Shown: positions 1 through 12,567 of the stretch, one piece after another
Numbering within the stretch: the stretch's first letter is position 1
How the letters are laid out: each line of letters starts with the position of its first letter
DNA from: Paramecium sonneborni
Lineage: Eukaryota; Ciliophora; Oligohymenophorea; Peniculida; Parameciidae
NCBI GenBank assembly: GCA_905182985.1
Contig: CAJJDN010000026.1
Coordinates: 524,570 to 588,569, forward strand
Direction: 5' to 3'
Length of the DNA stretch: 64,000 bases
Notes under the pieces: model-generated
What the model was told of the DNA's origin: nothing
The model's database searches: none
What the model saw: the letters and a program-made list of their open reading frames with translations, nothing else
Position numbers and translations under genes: made by a program

Positions 1-660
1 GATTTTTTTTTTAAATATAATTTAATCAATTTGAAAATCTGATAATTTTTATTAAATTTCTAAACCACAACCATGAATTAAAGGTAAATTTAAACTTAAT
101 GCTGTAACTAAATAGTTATCACTAAATTCTATTTCTTACTTATTATATATTAACAATTATATTTCTGATTTCAAAGAAAATTCAAACTATTACCAACGAG
201 GTAATTATAAAATTTAAGATATAAATGCAGTTTATTAAATTTTATTTGTGGTACATATCAATGTATTTTAGAATGCAGCTTCACATGAAAATTATTTCAA
301 AGTAGAGTATGAATTTAATTCATCTTCCTCCAATTTAATTAGCAATAATTAAACTCTAATCTCTTCAATTACATCATTCCCTTAATGAAATTTATATTCA
401 ATCAACTCAAAATGTTACTTATTTTCCATAACTAATGTAACTCCAGCAAATCCAAAGTTATCATAAACTAGTTTATTAAACTCATTTCCAATAATTTTAT
501 ATGCTTAATCTATTTTTTCAAAAGTCTCCACACTTAAATTATAATTCTCTTAACTTTATTTATCAGGATGAAAAACTTTTGACAATTCTCTATACTATTC
601 TTTAATTTAAGTTAGAGTAGCATCTTCTGATAAACCAAGTGATTAATATGGATTTTACAT
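1..660 (-). CDS. J-domain (DnaJ/Hsp40) protein, 3' end beyond window
   Basis: Translated with TAA/TAG as Gln, the frame is open from the ATG at 660 to the window edge, about 220 codons. The first 70 residues form a J domain: YQSLGLSEDATLTQIKEQYR, then the invariant HPDK loop, then a third helix containing KIDQAYKIIG. J domains stimulate the ATPase of Hsp70. No Cys-rich zinc region or G/F linker is seen in the part present, which suggests a type III J protein. The rest is not recognisable. No intron is needed. The J domain is certain; the client and compartment are unknown. Confidence 0.8.
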
Positions 661-1288
661 AAAACTTTTATTAATATATAAAATTTAAATTGAAACCTAC
701 AAAATCAGCTGCGATTTGCGGTAGGAAAACTAAATTTCTTTAAAATTTGGATTATTAATAGGGAACTTTACTCTATAAGAATATTTATTATACCTCCTAA
801 GACAATTTATTTAAGATTTAATATGTATATTTTTCAAGCCATTTGAATAAAAATAATATTAGGATTCACTAAAAATCAATACTTACTTTAATCCAATTCA
901 ACTAAGTGCATTTCTAGCTTTAAATCGAGATTATTTAAGAGATTTATTTATTCGTTATATTACTTAAGTGGATTATTAAAAGATGCAATATTCGTCAATA
1001 TATCCCTTTTGGAATTTAAGAGATTTATTTTTAACAAAACGATCTCTTTAAATGAATTCAAAATAAAAATTAGGTGGTACCCTTATTTTATATTAGAATT
1101 CTCTCTTAAAAAAATACTTAAGAAAACTATTCCCTTAAATAAATTCAGTGTTTCAAAATCTAAAAATGTGGTCACTGGAAGGGAATAACTAAGTTGAGTA
1201 GCTTTATCATATTATTGAATAATTAAGTTGAGTAGCTTTATCAGAGTATTAAAAAAAATAATAAAACAAATTCCCCAAATAATAAACA
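661..1288. other. AT-rich intergenic stretch with short repeats
   Basis: No gene recognised. The stretch holds an imperfect inverted repeat (arms near 1014-1025 and 1041-1057, built on TTAAGAGAT/ATCTCTTTAA) and a perfect 20-bp direct repeat at 1190-1209 and 1224-1243. It lies upstream of the J-protein gene start, so it may include that promoter, but no motif was identified. Confidence 0.5.
1190..1243. repeat. 20-bp perfect direct repeat, two copies
   Basis: TAAGTTGAGTAGCTTTATCA occurs at 1190-1209 and again at 1224-1243, separated by 14 bases. A perfect 20-mer repeat at this distance is not expected by chance even at this AT content. The function is unknown. Confidence 0.8.
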
Positions 1289-3134
1289 ATGATCTTCGAG
1301 ATTAAATAGGGTATTCTTGGAAAGGTATGTTAAAGAAACATAATATCTTGATCATTTCAATAAGATAAGCAAAGAAATAAAAGAAAATATATTAAAAAAT
1401 ATTAGTCAAAGAGATCACTTTAATTGATAAATGCTAAATTAACTATTTTAAAATAGGAACTACTAGATATAACTGTTAACTTAATATTTTTAATGCAATT
1501 GCTGATTAAATTTTTACCTAAATATGGATGAAAATGGGATTTTTTTAAAATGATCTTAGCAAAATTAAGAAAATAATAAACAATTTATTTTTTATATTTT
1601 GTAAACTAAAAACTTATCTATGTTCTAAAAAGAGTAATGTAAATAATTAGATATGATAATAAAATGTCTAAAATAAGAGTATTTTCAAAATGAATATCAA
1701 AAAGGTTAGAAGTTGAAAAATTGGTAAATTAAGATTAATAAAAAGCAGAATATGCAGGAGTTAGAAAATGAAAATTTTACATTTTTTAATCTTAAATAAA
1801 TAAGATTACTCTAGGTATATTTGCTCTTCCAGTCCAATATAAAGAAGCTAAAAGTTATAAATTTAAATTTGAAATTAATTCTTAAACAAGATTTAACAAA
1901 TTCTTCAATCTAACCTTATATTACTTATTCTGTTTTAGCTATTCATCAAAAATTTGAAGAAACTATTTAAATTGTTATGTAAAAGATTCCAGAATATGAA
2001 GGGGTTAATTACTATTATCACATAAAACTCTTTTAATAATTCTTTTGAATCTTGTTTTCTCTTAATTTATAGAGCTATATCCAATATTGGATCTGGTTTA
2101 GATATAGATGCATCTGGGAATAATAAAATTCTTAATTAAGAGATGAATAATAGATTAACAGGAAACGATAATTTAAATTTATTATAGGGATTAAAATTGA
2201 TTAAGTTTTAATTAATAAGAAAGAAATATGTAATTAAGGTTTTGAATTTAAAATTAAACTAATGTAAAAGATGGTCGTGTTGTACATGATAATGATAATA
2301 AAAAGGAATTCTTTAACCTATTGTATAAACCAAATTGATTTATTGGCTAAGATTATTAAAATAAAATATATAGTCATTAATGGTGAATTCATTGATTAAT
2401 AAGAATTATTTAAAAATAAATAGATATTAATTTAATGTATAATATAATTATTATTATAAAGGTTTGAAAAGAATTAATTGATCTTTACTATCCCATTTAA
2501 GACAAATGATTATAAAAATTTATAACAAAAATAAGAATAAAATTATTATCTTATGTATTAGTAATAAATTTTGTAAGTACTATTAAATTTTATTTCATTA
2601 TCATCTTTAATATATACTAATTCTAAACTATGATAATTCTAAATAATTAATTATTTTATCATTTTCATTTTCAAGAAATATATTCAGTTAGAAAAAAATA
2701 CTTTTAAAACTAATGTCAAATACAATATTACAATATTTGAGATCTAAAATTGAAATCAAATTTATAAAAAAATTTATTAAATGAATAAAAGAATTTTGAG
2801 ATAAAATTATGATGTTCAAAAATAATTCAAAAATCTAAAGAAATAAATTTATAAGGTTTTTTTAATTTTTTTAATTTAATAATGACATCGAAAAATTGAA
2901 ATTTTATGAAGATTAGCATTGATTTGGAAATTTCTATTTTTAGAATTCTCCAGATCTTAGTAAGGTTATTGAAGAGAGTTTTTTACATTTGAAAATACAT
3001 TAAAAATAGGATTGCCTAAATTTATTAATAAATCAGAATTAAAAATAAAAGAAGGTGGTTGAAAGAAGTAAGTTCATAAGTCATTTTATATATTTAATTG
3101 ATTAAATCAGTTTTAAAATTAATTATTTCCTTAA
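1289..3134. other. Coding-like fragments without a coherent gene
   Basis: Several short + strand stretches look translated, for example 1933-2010 and 2072-2190 (peptide with IGSGLDIDASGNNKIL). They are separated by TGA stops and frame breaks, and no intron of the size used elsewhere in the window joins them. This is most simply a decayed gene, or a gene whose exons could not be joined. It resembles no family that can be named. Confidence 0.3.
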
Positions 3135-4210
3135 ATGGGGTCTTGTTAAATTTGCAATGGATTCTAGTCTAAAGAGATTAAAGAACAATAAAAACCAGAA
3201 ATATTAAAATAAGAACCAACATTTAGATAAGTAGCACTAATTCAAGCAAGGTTTAGAGGAATTATAACAAGAAAGAGAATTCTGATTGACAAATAAAAAG
3301 AAAATAATAACTAACAATAATAAAATTCATTGAATGAAGACTTGATTTGTTTTGAATAGGTTTAATAAACAATAACAGAAAGATCAACTGTAGCTTAATA
3401 ACAAGAAGAACATGTTACAATTTTGATGTCGCCAAAAATAAAGAAAAGTTGTAAGTGGTAGAATGGGTCACTGACTGGGTTTGATAGATTGGTGATGGAT
3501 GACGGGTATTAGAATAAAATAATCATAGTTGTTACTTAGAAGGCATGGTATAGAATTATATTTAAATTAAGTGGTTGAATGGATATTTGAATGGAGAAGG
3601 ACTTTATTATGCACCTGATGGAACATATTATAGAGGAGAGTGGTAGAATAGCTACATAAATGGTAAAGGTACTTATTTTAATGCAACTTAAAATATTAAA
3701 TATGAAGGTAAATTCATATTAATTGAAAACTAGGAGAATGGTAAAATAATTTACAACATGGTGAAGGAACTGAAACTTATTAAGATAAATCTATTTACAC
3801 TGGAACATTTAAAAAAGGTTTGAAGGATGGAGTTGGAAAATTCATTTTTAATGATGGGTCTTATTATGAAGGACAATTTTATCAAGACAAGTTTCATGGA
3901 AAAGGAAAATTAGTATTTTAATATAAATATTAATAAGGTTTGGGATTATGGTTAAAAAGAATACTATGGAGAATGGTATAAAGGTAAAAAACAAGGCTTT
4001 GGTTAGTTATAAGTTAAAGGAAAATATACTTATGAAGGTCAATATAAAAATGGACTTAAAAATGGAGATGGATTATTAATTTTGAATGATGGTACAAAAT
4101 TTTAAGGTGAATGGAAAGATGGATAATAAGTTGGAAATGGAACATTTTCTAACTAAAAAGGAGAATTCTACAATGGTGCTTGGAAATTCGGATTAATCCA
4201 ATACCATTGA
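3135..4210 (+). CDS. MORN-repeat protein
   Basis: Three introns (3506-3528, 3708-3733, 3913-3937) leave 334 codons ending in TGA. The N-terminus MGSCQICNG could be N-myristoylated. An IQ-like segment follows (RQVALIQARFRGIITRKR), then from about residue 110 at least eight MORN units of the form YxGxWxxGxxxGxGxxxxxDG, for example KYTYEGQYKNGLKNGDG. MORN arrays bind phospholipid or act as ruler scaffolds beneath membranes and in cilia. The third intron ends in AAG; its removal restores KLVWDYGQKEYYGEW across the junction. The exact role is unknown. Confidence 0.85.
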
Positions 4211-4532
4211 ACTCTTTTTCAAATTATTAAGTTTTTTTTTATTTTATATATTATTTATCAATCAAATAAGGCAAAATATATATTCTTAAAATTTTATTGT
4301 ATTATTATTATATGTTAGTTATAATCTCAATAAATATCTCTCATAGTAAATATATTTGGATTTGATTGCTTAAACTTAATTTAAAATTATTTAAAAATCT
4401 TTTATTGAAGCTGTTGTTATTTTTATATAAAGTATTATGTTCTTAAAAAAAAATATTATCTTAATAGAAAATAAGATTATTGATTATATACAAATATGTT
4501 TCTTTTTTTGTTGAAAATAGGAATAATTAATT
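4211..4532. other. Intergenic, no feature seen
   Basis: AT-rich gap between two + strand genes. No open frame, repeat or RNA gene was recognised. Confidence 0.5.
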
Positions 4533-5951
4533 ATGTTCGATTTTGAGCAAGATTTTTATAAATTTGTTAAAGCTTAAATAGATAAAAAAAGAGGAACTAA
4601 ACAACTAATATTTGATGATTCAGAGCATGATGAAGATATCATTAAAAGTAAAGTATTATCATTTTTAAAGGAAATAGGTTATAAAGTGAGAACATTCAAA
4701 AAGTTTTATAAAATGAAAGAAAGAAGATGAAAATTAGTAAAGTAACAAAAGAATAACATTTCGAAAAGAAAATGAAAGATTTTACATCAATGGACACTTT
4801 TATTGATGTTAAATAATTTCTTAAAAATCTGAATGATCAACAGATATAAAAAAATCACAAAAAATTACTTTAATCAATAAGAAAATCTCATTCAGATAGT
4901 GATAATGAAGATCTTTTTGATTATGCAGAAATTGTATCAAAAAGTAAAAAATTTATTGCAAACTCTCAACATTTTAGAACAAAACCTAATATAGAGGGTT
5001 ATTTATAAATGGATAATGAAAATAGCTAAAGATCTAAAGCTATGGAGGAGGGAAGATCAACAAATGAGAAATTCTATACAGGAATTGATAAATTAATAAC
5101 TGATATTAATCATAATAATGTATTATCAGAAATGGATAGGAAATATGAGAAAGATAGAAAGAGAAATAGAGATTCAATGAATTCAGATAAATAAATATAG
5201 GCAGCAATTCCTTTAGATTTTGGAAAAGATGAATTTACAGTAAAAGCTGGAAAAAAGTTTAAAGAATAATCTTAAAAGGTTTTATAACTTTTAGAAAGAA
5301 CAACTAAAATGCTATACAAAAATAAACTTCCTTAACGTCCAAATTAAAAGATTTTAAAGTAATAATAACAATAGCTGAAAGAAATTGAGCAATAAAATCC
5401 TAATTCTTTTGAAATTCGAAATTAAAAACACATGTTAATAAAGAGTAGAAGTGAAAGCAATAATTTAAAATTTCCATAAGTAAATGATAAATTAATTAAT
5501 CCACTTGTAAGAAGAATTGCTCCAATATACTAACTAAATCATTCAACTCTTCCTGAAATTAAACAAGGTTCATTTGTATCAATGAGAGAAGATAGAAAGT
5601 TTGAAAATCTTCATTATTTTAAAACTCCTTAAAATTTTTAGAAATTTAATACACATCAAAATAATTCTAGTCGTTAAACTATTAGTTTGAATATAAAGAA
5701 TTAGTTTGGTGAATTTTTAACTTAAGTAAACAATTTAATTGATTAAGCTTGATGATGCATAAGAGCAATTTTCTAAGATGTATCCTTCTGATTCTTAAAT
5801 ATTAAAAATTTAAAACAATATGAGTAAGAATATGAATAAAATTGGTAAAACTCCTTTAGAAAGTTTGAAATTTTTAACAAAGAGAAAATTTAATATTTCT
5901 AAAAAATATGAATTGAGAGGAAAGAAAAACAGAGTTCTATAAATTTTATGA
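4533..5951 (+). CDS. Uncharacterised Lys/Gln-rich protein
   Basis: Introns at 4678-4703 and 5726-5747 give 457 codons ending TGA; both end in AAG. The start is MFDFEQDFYKFVKAQIDKKR. The protein is hydrophilic, rich in Lys, Gln, Asn and Ser, with long polar segments, no membrane segment and no domain that can be named. The middle contains Ser-rich clusters and a Q-run near codon 270. The + strand neighbour starts 84 bp downstream with its own ATG. Coding status is well supported by the long frames and the clean two-intron reconstruction. Function unknown. Confidence 0.7.
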
Positions 5952-6034
5952 TAATATATATGATTAAATATTTAATAGATTTTGAGAACAATGCTTTTTC
6001 ATATAAATTCAATATAAATATTAAAAATAATTTA

Positions 6035-7990
6035 ATGTATTTACGGTAATATACAAAACTTCCTTTTTATGATGGATTTGAAATGTTTCGTAGGTTAAAA
6101 ATGTTGAATCCAAGAAAACATAATCCAATAGTATATGCTATAAGACCACCTGAAACAAATCTTGGATATCCATTAAGAGAGGAAGTAAATGATACAGAGA
6201 ATCAAAAAGTGCTTAATAAATTAATGCACAGATATCCTGATCTTAAATATGCTCCATTAGTGAAAGATGGTTTAGGAGAAAGTTAAAATGAAGGATCATT
6301 ATTTCGATTTTTAAAGCTATTTAATTAATTGAGAAAAAAAGGATATCATTTTGATAAAGTAATATTAATAATATGATTTATATAGGCATATGAAAAAGCA
6401 GAAATGGCTTTTTAGGCAAAGATGTAAAGAAAAATAGATTAAACAAAAATAGCTAATAATTTAGCAATAACAAATTAAGCAAGATCATTTATGACATTAG
6501 CTTAATAAGAAATAGAATTTGATTAGAGATTAAAAAGAGATAGATTATTAAGAGATTTATAAATATAAGAATTTGAAAAAAATTCACCAATGGATCCTGA
6601 AACTTAAGCTTTAATGGATAATTACAGAAAATCATTAATAAAAGTAGTTCATCATGATGATAAACCAGAAGAGACTACTCATAAATAAGATTAAGAATTA
6701 TTTAAAGAGAGAGCAACAAATGTTTTTGATTGTTATTATAGGAGAGTTTCAACATAAGATAAATTGAATGGTCTTAGTGATAAATAGATTCTATAAAATA
6801 TTAGATAATCACCATAAAAGATAAAGAGGAGATTGGCAAAATATCTTAAAATCTTAGATTAATATAATATAACTTTAGATGATGAAGGGGATTTCTTAAT
6901 GCCTGAAGATGTTCCTGAAAAAATTAAGAATTAAATAGAGAAGGCAATATTTTATCATGCAAAATTATATGAACAAATTGATTTTGAATATTCTCATCAT
7001 GAACATTTAGATACTTTATAGAAAGAACTTGATGAAAGATTAGAAGAATAAAAATTAAAAAGGAGAAATATAAATGAAGATGCAGAATATGCAGTTAAGA
7101 AAGTTTTACAAGATGCTAATATCAAAGCTTAAAATACTTATGCATTATTTGAAACACCTAATGAAAGATTAGCTAGATTATAAATAAAATGGTTATATAG
7201 AAAAATAGATGAATTTACATTAGTTAAGCTTAAAAATGAAGATTAAAGTTAAGAAGCTTAAAAATTAATAGATGAAAAAATAGATAAATTAGATAATCAA
7301 GCTAAAAATATAGTAGATAATCTAAGAAAATTGAAATTAGAATTAGAATATTAATCATTTGCTAAAACTGGTAAATAATTATTCAAAGAACATGCTGTTT
7401 TACTTTAAGATAAAGAATTATTTGTTGATGCAAATAAATTATAAATGAATGAAATTGATATCTATTTTAAAGTTCCTGTTGATTAAAGAAGATTAACTTA
7501 AGCTGGATAAGTTAATGATGATATTATTCATAATCTTATTAAAGTGTAAAATTTATCATTTAAATTAGTTAAAACTTAAAATCACATATTGCTAGATTAA
7601 ATCATGATGATTTAGATAATAGAGTTAGTGATTCTTCCTTAAAAGATGAAACTGCTGAAATTTTGAAATAAAAAATATTGGCTTAATTTAAATTAATGAA
7701 TTTAGCAAAAAAAGAAAAATTAAAAGGTTAGACTGAAGAAAGTTAAATATTGGAATCAGAAAAAGAAGATTTTTCATTAGATGAGGAAAATTTTCTGGAA
7801 AATTTTGTATATCTTAAAAATTAGCATTTAGGTTGATAATCTAGATGAATTGCGATAAAGATAAAAAGAAGCTAGACTTGAATTTGAGAAATAAAAAGCT
7901 CTTGAAGCTAAATAAGAAGAAGATGAGCTCAAAAGTTAATAAGCAGTTAAAGGATAAAAAGGTACAAAAAAGAAAAAGGATAAAAAATGA
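6035..7990 (+). CDS. Uncharacterised coiled-coil protein with one unresolved frame break
   Basis: Introns at 6359-6385 and 7807-7831 are clear. The N-terminal 110 residues are well structured (PFYDGFEMFRRLKMLNPRK, then a Pro-rich turn with RPPETNLGYP). About 450 residues of charged helix follow and a Lys-rich tail ends in KGTKKKKDKK. Between about 7560 and 7590 the reading frame must change by two bases; no GT-AG intron of suitable length does this. It is either a sequencing error in the A-rich tract or a real frameshift. No family was recognised. The conserved-looking head and basic tail might suit a mitoribosomal or ciliary protein, but that is speculation. Confidence 0.65.
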
Positions 7991-8130
7991 TTTATAAGAG
8001 TGTTCAAAAATATATTAATTTATAAATATCTTTATTATTATCTAAAAATTTTACATGAATATTATTAATCATAATTTTATTTACAAAATTTGTCTAAAAT
8101 AATAATTAAATTAGTTAATTAAAGTGAAAG

Positions 8131-9476
8131 ATGTCTTCTATATTAAATAGATTTAAGAAATAAACAACATCTGATACTCCAGCTGGGATTAAATTAGAAA
8201 ATACATCTTTTGGTTAATAAGCTGGTACTTATTAACCTCCAATAATCCCTGCAGTTTAATTACCATAATCTAATTAACCAAGATAAAAAGGAAGACCTGG
8301 TGGAGGTAAGAATATATTTATTATAAAAAAGGTTGGGATGATGAAACTTAAACTTAGAGTGAGAAAACTAATATTTCAAATAATAAAGCTACTAACTCAA
8401 TTAATTTGTTAAATGATACTCCACCTAAGTAAAATGAATAAAAAATTAATCATGATGTTATATTACCTCCTTAAAATGTTATAGGAAATATTTAATTGAG
8501 CAGGATTACAGAGTATAGATAAGGATAGCTATTAACTTTTGAAGAATTAGAATAAGGAGAATTGTAATTAATGACATAATATTAAGTAATCACGAATTCC
8601 ATTTAGTTGATGAAGCCATTAAATTGGGTGGTATCAAGTTAAAATAAAGTGATGCTGTTCTAAAAGAATTTGCAAGAGCTATTACAACTATATAAGAATA
8701 ACTTATAGGAAGCATACTCTTAAATAAATTGCATAGTGAAGATAACTGGAAAGTTCAAATTGTAATATTTCCATTCAATTATTAGAGATGTATATATGCT
8801 ATACAATATGTGTGTTAATAGTATTAAAACTATAGAGAATTCTTCTATGTCAATTAATAATATTTGAGAGTTGAAACAGATTAATAATTACTATCAGGAG
8901 CTATTGATTAAACTTTAGCTGAAATTAATGGTTAATCAATTTAAAAACAAAAGGTAATTATTTATATTTAGTTTAATAGGAATTTTTATTTGAATTTAGA
9001 GAACCACCAAAACCATAATAAACTTCTTAGACTTAATAGCCAAATTTAATTGATATTTTAGATGTTCCTTCTAATGATTCATCATAATAAAAATAGCAAT
9101 AACAAAAACTTAATTTAAAGTAACTCAAAATTAAATAACCTACTGCTTAAACATAATAATAACCTTAAATTTAATAACCTTTAATATAATAATAACCTTT
9201 AATTTAATAACAAACATAAAATTAATATAAAAATACTCAATAAATTAATTTACTAGAAGCATTTAGTGATATTTCTTTAGAAAATTACAATTAATAATAA
9301 TTAATCTAATAACCATAATAATAATATTAATAGTAATCATCTTAATAAATTAATTAATAATAATAATAAATTTAAAATGGAATAAGTTTTGATGATTTAC
9401 TTAATTAATAGATAACTAATTAGTAGTAAGCTTAACCAAAAAAGAATGCCTTTGGATTCTTAAAAAAAAAAGATTA

Positions 9477-9512
<36 letters not shown>

Positions 9513-9747
9513 GTTCTAAAATAATTAATAATATTAATAAACAATAAATTTGCTTAATTCTCCTCAATAATTATATCAATAACCTTAAGTTAATAATTAG
9601 GTTCCATAACAGCAACCATAATATTGTTATAATCAATCTCAAAATAATTAAAATCAATAGATTTATTTATAACCGCAATAATAATACACTAATCAATAGT
9701 ATTCATAAAATAATAAAAAGGATTTAATCGATTTTCTAAATATGTGA
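8131..9747 (+). CDS. ENTH/VHS-like adaptor with long polyglutamine tail
   Basis: Introns 8306-8331, 8564-8586 and 8954-8979 leave 514 codons. Residues about 140-270 form an all-helical module beginning NHEFHLVDEAIKLGGIKLKQ, resembling ENTH/VHS superhelices of clathrin adaptors (tepsin or GGA type). The rest is Gln/Asn/Pro-rich, including an uninterrupted run of TAA/TAG codons at 9474-9512. Short motifs in the tail fit trafficking: LIDIL resembles a clathrin box, and the protein ends DLIDFLNM. A role as an endosomal or trans-Golgi coat accessory is inferred from this architecture. The domain call is by eye and moderately sure; the gene model is solid. Confidence 0.65.
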
Positions 9748-9783
9748 TTATTATAATATATCAAAATATAAAGATCAATTTAT

Positions 9784-10539
9784 ATGTAAAAATGTATTTC
9801 ATATCCTCTTAAAACTTAAAAGAAACATAAACAATTTCGATTAACTTCAAATGATCTACTTTAGAAATTATTAGATTTCAAACAAACAAAAGAAACCCTG
9901 AATGGTTATAATTAAAATAAGACTAAAGCAAAAAGTGGAAATTTAGCTAAGCAAATTTCAAAATCAATTTTTATTGGAAGTTAAAGCTATAAAGAAGTAG
10001 AACCCATTATTATTGAAAATCATCCTCAAAACAAAAAAGATGAGATCATTCATAAATTAAAAAAAAAAAGTCATGTAAGACAAATAAATTAGATATGGTC
10101 AATAAGAAATAGAACTGATAGTAATTATATACATACTCTAAGAAAAGAAGAGAAAAAAGATTTTATTTAAAATGCAAGCATCTTATTACAAGAGAAACTA
10201 TTAGAAAATAAATTAATTCAACTTTGTTATTAAACTTAATAATTATTAAATAAATCTGATTAATTGGAATTACTAAATAAAATACTTTTTGAAAATTTGA
10301 AACAACATCAAAACGATCATAATAATATGCAGGTATGAAAAATTATATGTAAGGAAAGAAAAGTCTTGATGGAAAAGCTAGAGCAAATAATAATGATGCA
10401 AAAGAAATAAGAAAAACAATTAAATTAATTTAAGTAATTGTACTAAGTTAATAATGAGGGTAGAAGGGTGAAAACTTAAACATCCAATCCATAATTGATA
10501 CTATCCTTAAATTAAGGCTATTTAGGATTGAAAATTTGA
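9784..10539 (+). CDS. Uncharacterised basic coiled-coil protein
   Basis: The ATG lies 36 bp after the preceding stop. One intron (10333-10353, AAG end) yields 245 codons. The N-terminal half is basic and Ser/Lys-rich; from about residue 130 it is a continuous predicted coiled coil (ILLQEKLLENKLIQLCYQTQ, then an LEQIIMMQKKQEKQL stretch). No membrane segment or known domain. It could be a cytoskeletal or basal-body linker, but nothing in the sequence proves this. Confidence 0.65.
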
Positions 10540-10749
10540 GAATATTATTTTCTTATTTTATAATTGATATAAAAAATTTATAATTAAGTTTAAATAGAGA
10601 AATAAAAGTGATTTGGTAAACTTATTTTTACTTTTCATCATATTGAATTGCATAAAAAATTGTTCTTATAAAATAAAGTTGACATTTATTTTAAGAAAAT
10701 GAATATGAAATAAGAATATTTATGAATTATTATTTAAAAATTACAATTA

Positions 10750-11217
10750 ATGGAAATATTACACTTGGCATTACTAGTAGTAATTTCTGTAATTTGTTTC
10801 AAAATTGGCTAAGGAGTAGGATAAAAGGAAGTTGAAAAGCAATCATCATAATACATCTAAGTAGATAGTGAAATAAAAATGATTAGCTGCAAGAGAATGA
10901 ATAATTGATAGAAGAAATTGATGAAGATTTTACAAAATAAGTAGAACAATAAGAATAAGATTTGAAAGAAGCAATTAAAAAGTTTAATGAGATTAATCAA
11001 AGAGATAAGCAGTTATAGAAATAATTGAATGATTTAAAAAATGCATAAACGAATAATGCAAAACCAAAAGTTTAGTAACATGGTAGAAAATTTATTCAAT
11101 TTTTTAGAATTGATAAGTGATAAAGATTTTGATAATTTGTTAGATGAAGGTTTTGTTGTAGATTAAGAAATCAATGAAACACAATTAGATTAAGATTTAA
11201 TTGAAGCTAGTAAATGA
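10750..11217 (+). CDS. Small membrane-anchored coiled-coil protein
   Basis: Introns 10861-10886 and 11083-11107 leave 139 codons. Residues 1-20 (MEILHLALLVVISVICFKIG) form a signal anchor or signal peptide. An acidic, Gln-rich coiled coil follows (residues about 40-90), and the end is acidic (DFDNLLDEGFVVDQEINETQ). This would place the coil in the lumen if cleaved, or on the cytosolic face if retained as an anchor. No family recognised. The reconstruction is clean and the next gene on the other strand ends 113 bp away. Confidence 0.6.
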
Positions 11218-11330
11218 TCTGTCAATAATTATTGTTTATATTAGATTTATTCTTTTTATATTCTTAAAGTGTTAGACTTTATTTAATAAAAATAGAAACA
11301 TTTAACAAATATAATTATTTATTCTAATAC

Positions 11331-12028
11331 TCATTTAAACCCTTTTTCTTCTTATGATTTACTCCAAGCTTATGCGATGGTTCGTTTCATATCATCATCT
11401 CCATTCTGATACATTTCTTTCATCATATTCATCAAAGATGCTTATGGATCTTATTTATCTAATTTAGAAGGATCTGTGTCAACCTGTATATAAATCATTA
11501 TTTACTAATTTCTCTTTATAGTTTAATTACTCCCAGTTCTTTTAGTCTTTCTTAATTAAATTAAGAACAATTGAATTATTTGTTACTTTAATAGAACATT
11601 CCTTATCTTTCAATTCATCAAATGTTTTCTTAATAGAAAATCTAAAATTTATATATTATCATTAACCTTTGATTTAAACCTTTAAAACCTTTGATTTTAA
11701 CATCTACACTGTTTGATGTAAACTATGTGGTAATATTTTCTTTAGGTAGTTAACCAATTCCTTCTAAATTCAAAAATACTTTGACTTTATTGCCTTCTTA
11801 ATCCCAAGCATATTTTGTAATCCCTTGATATAGGAGAATCTCTTAATCTTTCTATTGTTATTAAGGTTATTGTGGCTATTCAACTTTTTATGGTGTTAGT
11901 ATTTTAATAGAGTTTTCTAAATATTTGATTCTATTATTTAGATAATCAATATTGGATTTGCGTTTGAGAGTTGAAAGGACTTATTAGATTTCTAATAAAT
12001 CTTATTAGAGCTCTTCTAATTCAGACAT
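11331..12028 (-). CDS. CACYBP: CacyBP/SIP homologue (CS + SGS domains)
   Basis: Introns 11642-11666 and 11484-11505 leave 217 codons. The order matches calcyclin-binding protein/Siah-interacting protein: a helical N-terminal hairpin (MSELEELQQDLLEI), a Gln-rich linker, a CS domain starting KYAWDQEGNKVKVFLNLEG, and a C-terminal SGS segment (MNMMKEMYQNGDDDMKRTIA followed by QAWSKSQEEKG). In animals this family links S100/Siah to SCF ubiquitin ligases and acts as an Hsp90 co-chaperone and phosphatase. Length is close to the usual 220-230 residues. Orthology is fairly sure; partners in a ciliate are unknown. Confidence 0.88.
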
Positions 12029-12142
12029 TAAATTTAATAATATATTATTAATCTAATTTGAATTAATTACGAAAGGTGTCTTTGACTACTAGAAAAAATC
12101 TGTTTTTTTGTATATATATGAAATTTAAACTGTATAATAGCA

Positions 12143-12567
12143 TCATTCATTTAAGCAATCGCATTCAGGATGGTTTTATGAAAAACTCATTAAGCATTCT
12201 ACTGATCTTAGGTTAACTGATGATAAGCATTCAGCTTAGAAGTCAGCAACACATTATTCAACATTACATCCATTAAGAATGTGATTCCAATAGGCAGAAT
12301 TTGGGCAATAAATTTTACCGCATTCATATCTAATAATTTCTTGATAAATATTTACAAGGCAATCAATTTCTAATTTTTGGATTCATAAACACAGTTTCCA
12401 TAGCATGGGTCTGTTTCTCCGCATTTATTCTTGCATCCTAAAGCCTTTGAAGCACAACCAAAGACTTCTGCAACACAAGCATTATATTCCTTTGGGCATT
12501 TTTCCTTAACACAAGCTTCATCAGCGATGACTGCAATAACAAGAAGGGCAATAAGTATTGATTTCAT
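12143..12567 (-). CDS. Secreted cysteine-rich small protein
   Basis: The start is placed at 12567 because MKSILIALLVIAVIADEACV is a typical signal peptide; an upstream in-frame ATG at 12612 adds 15 residues and would bury it. The 23-nt intron 12370-12392 switches from one Cys-rich frame into another, giving 133 residues with 16 cysteines, nearly all after the signal. Even spacing of Cys every 5-12 residues suggests a disulfide-stabilised extracellular or granule protein. It resembles no named family here. Candidates in ciliates include mating pheromones, surface proteins or secretory-granule contents; none can be chosen from sequence alone. Confidence 0.75.
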
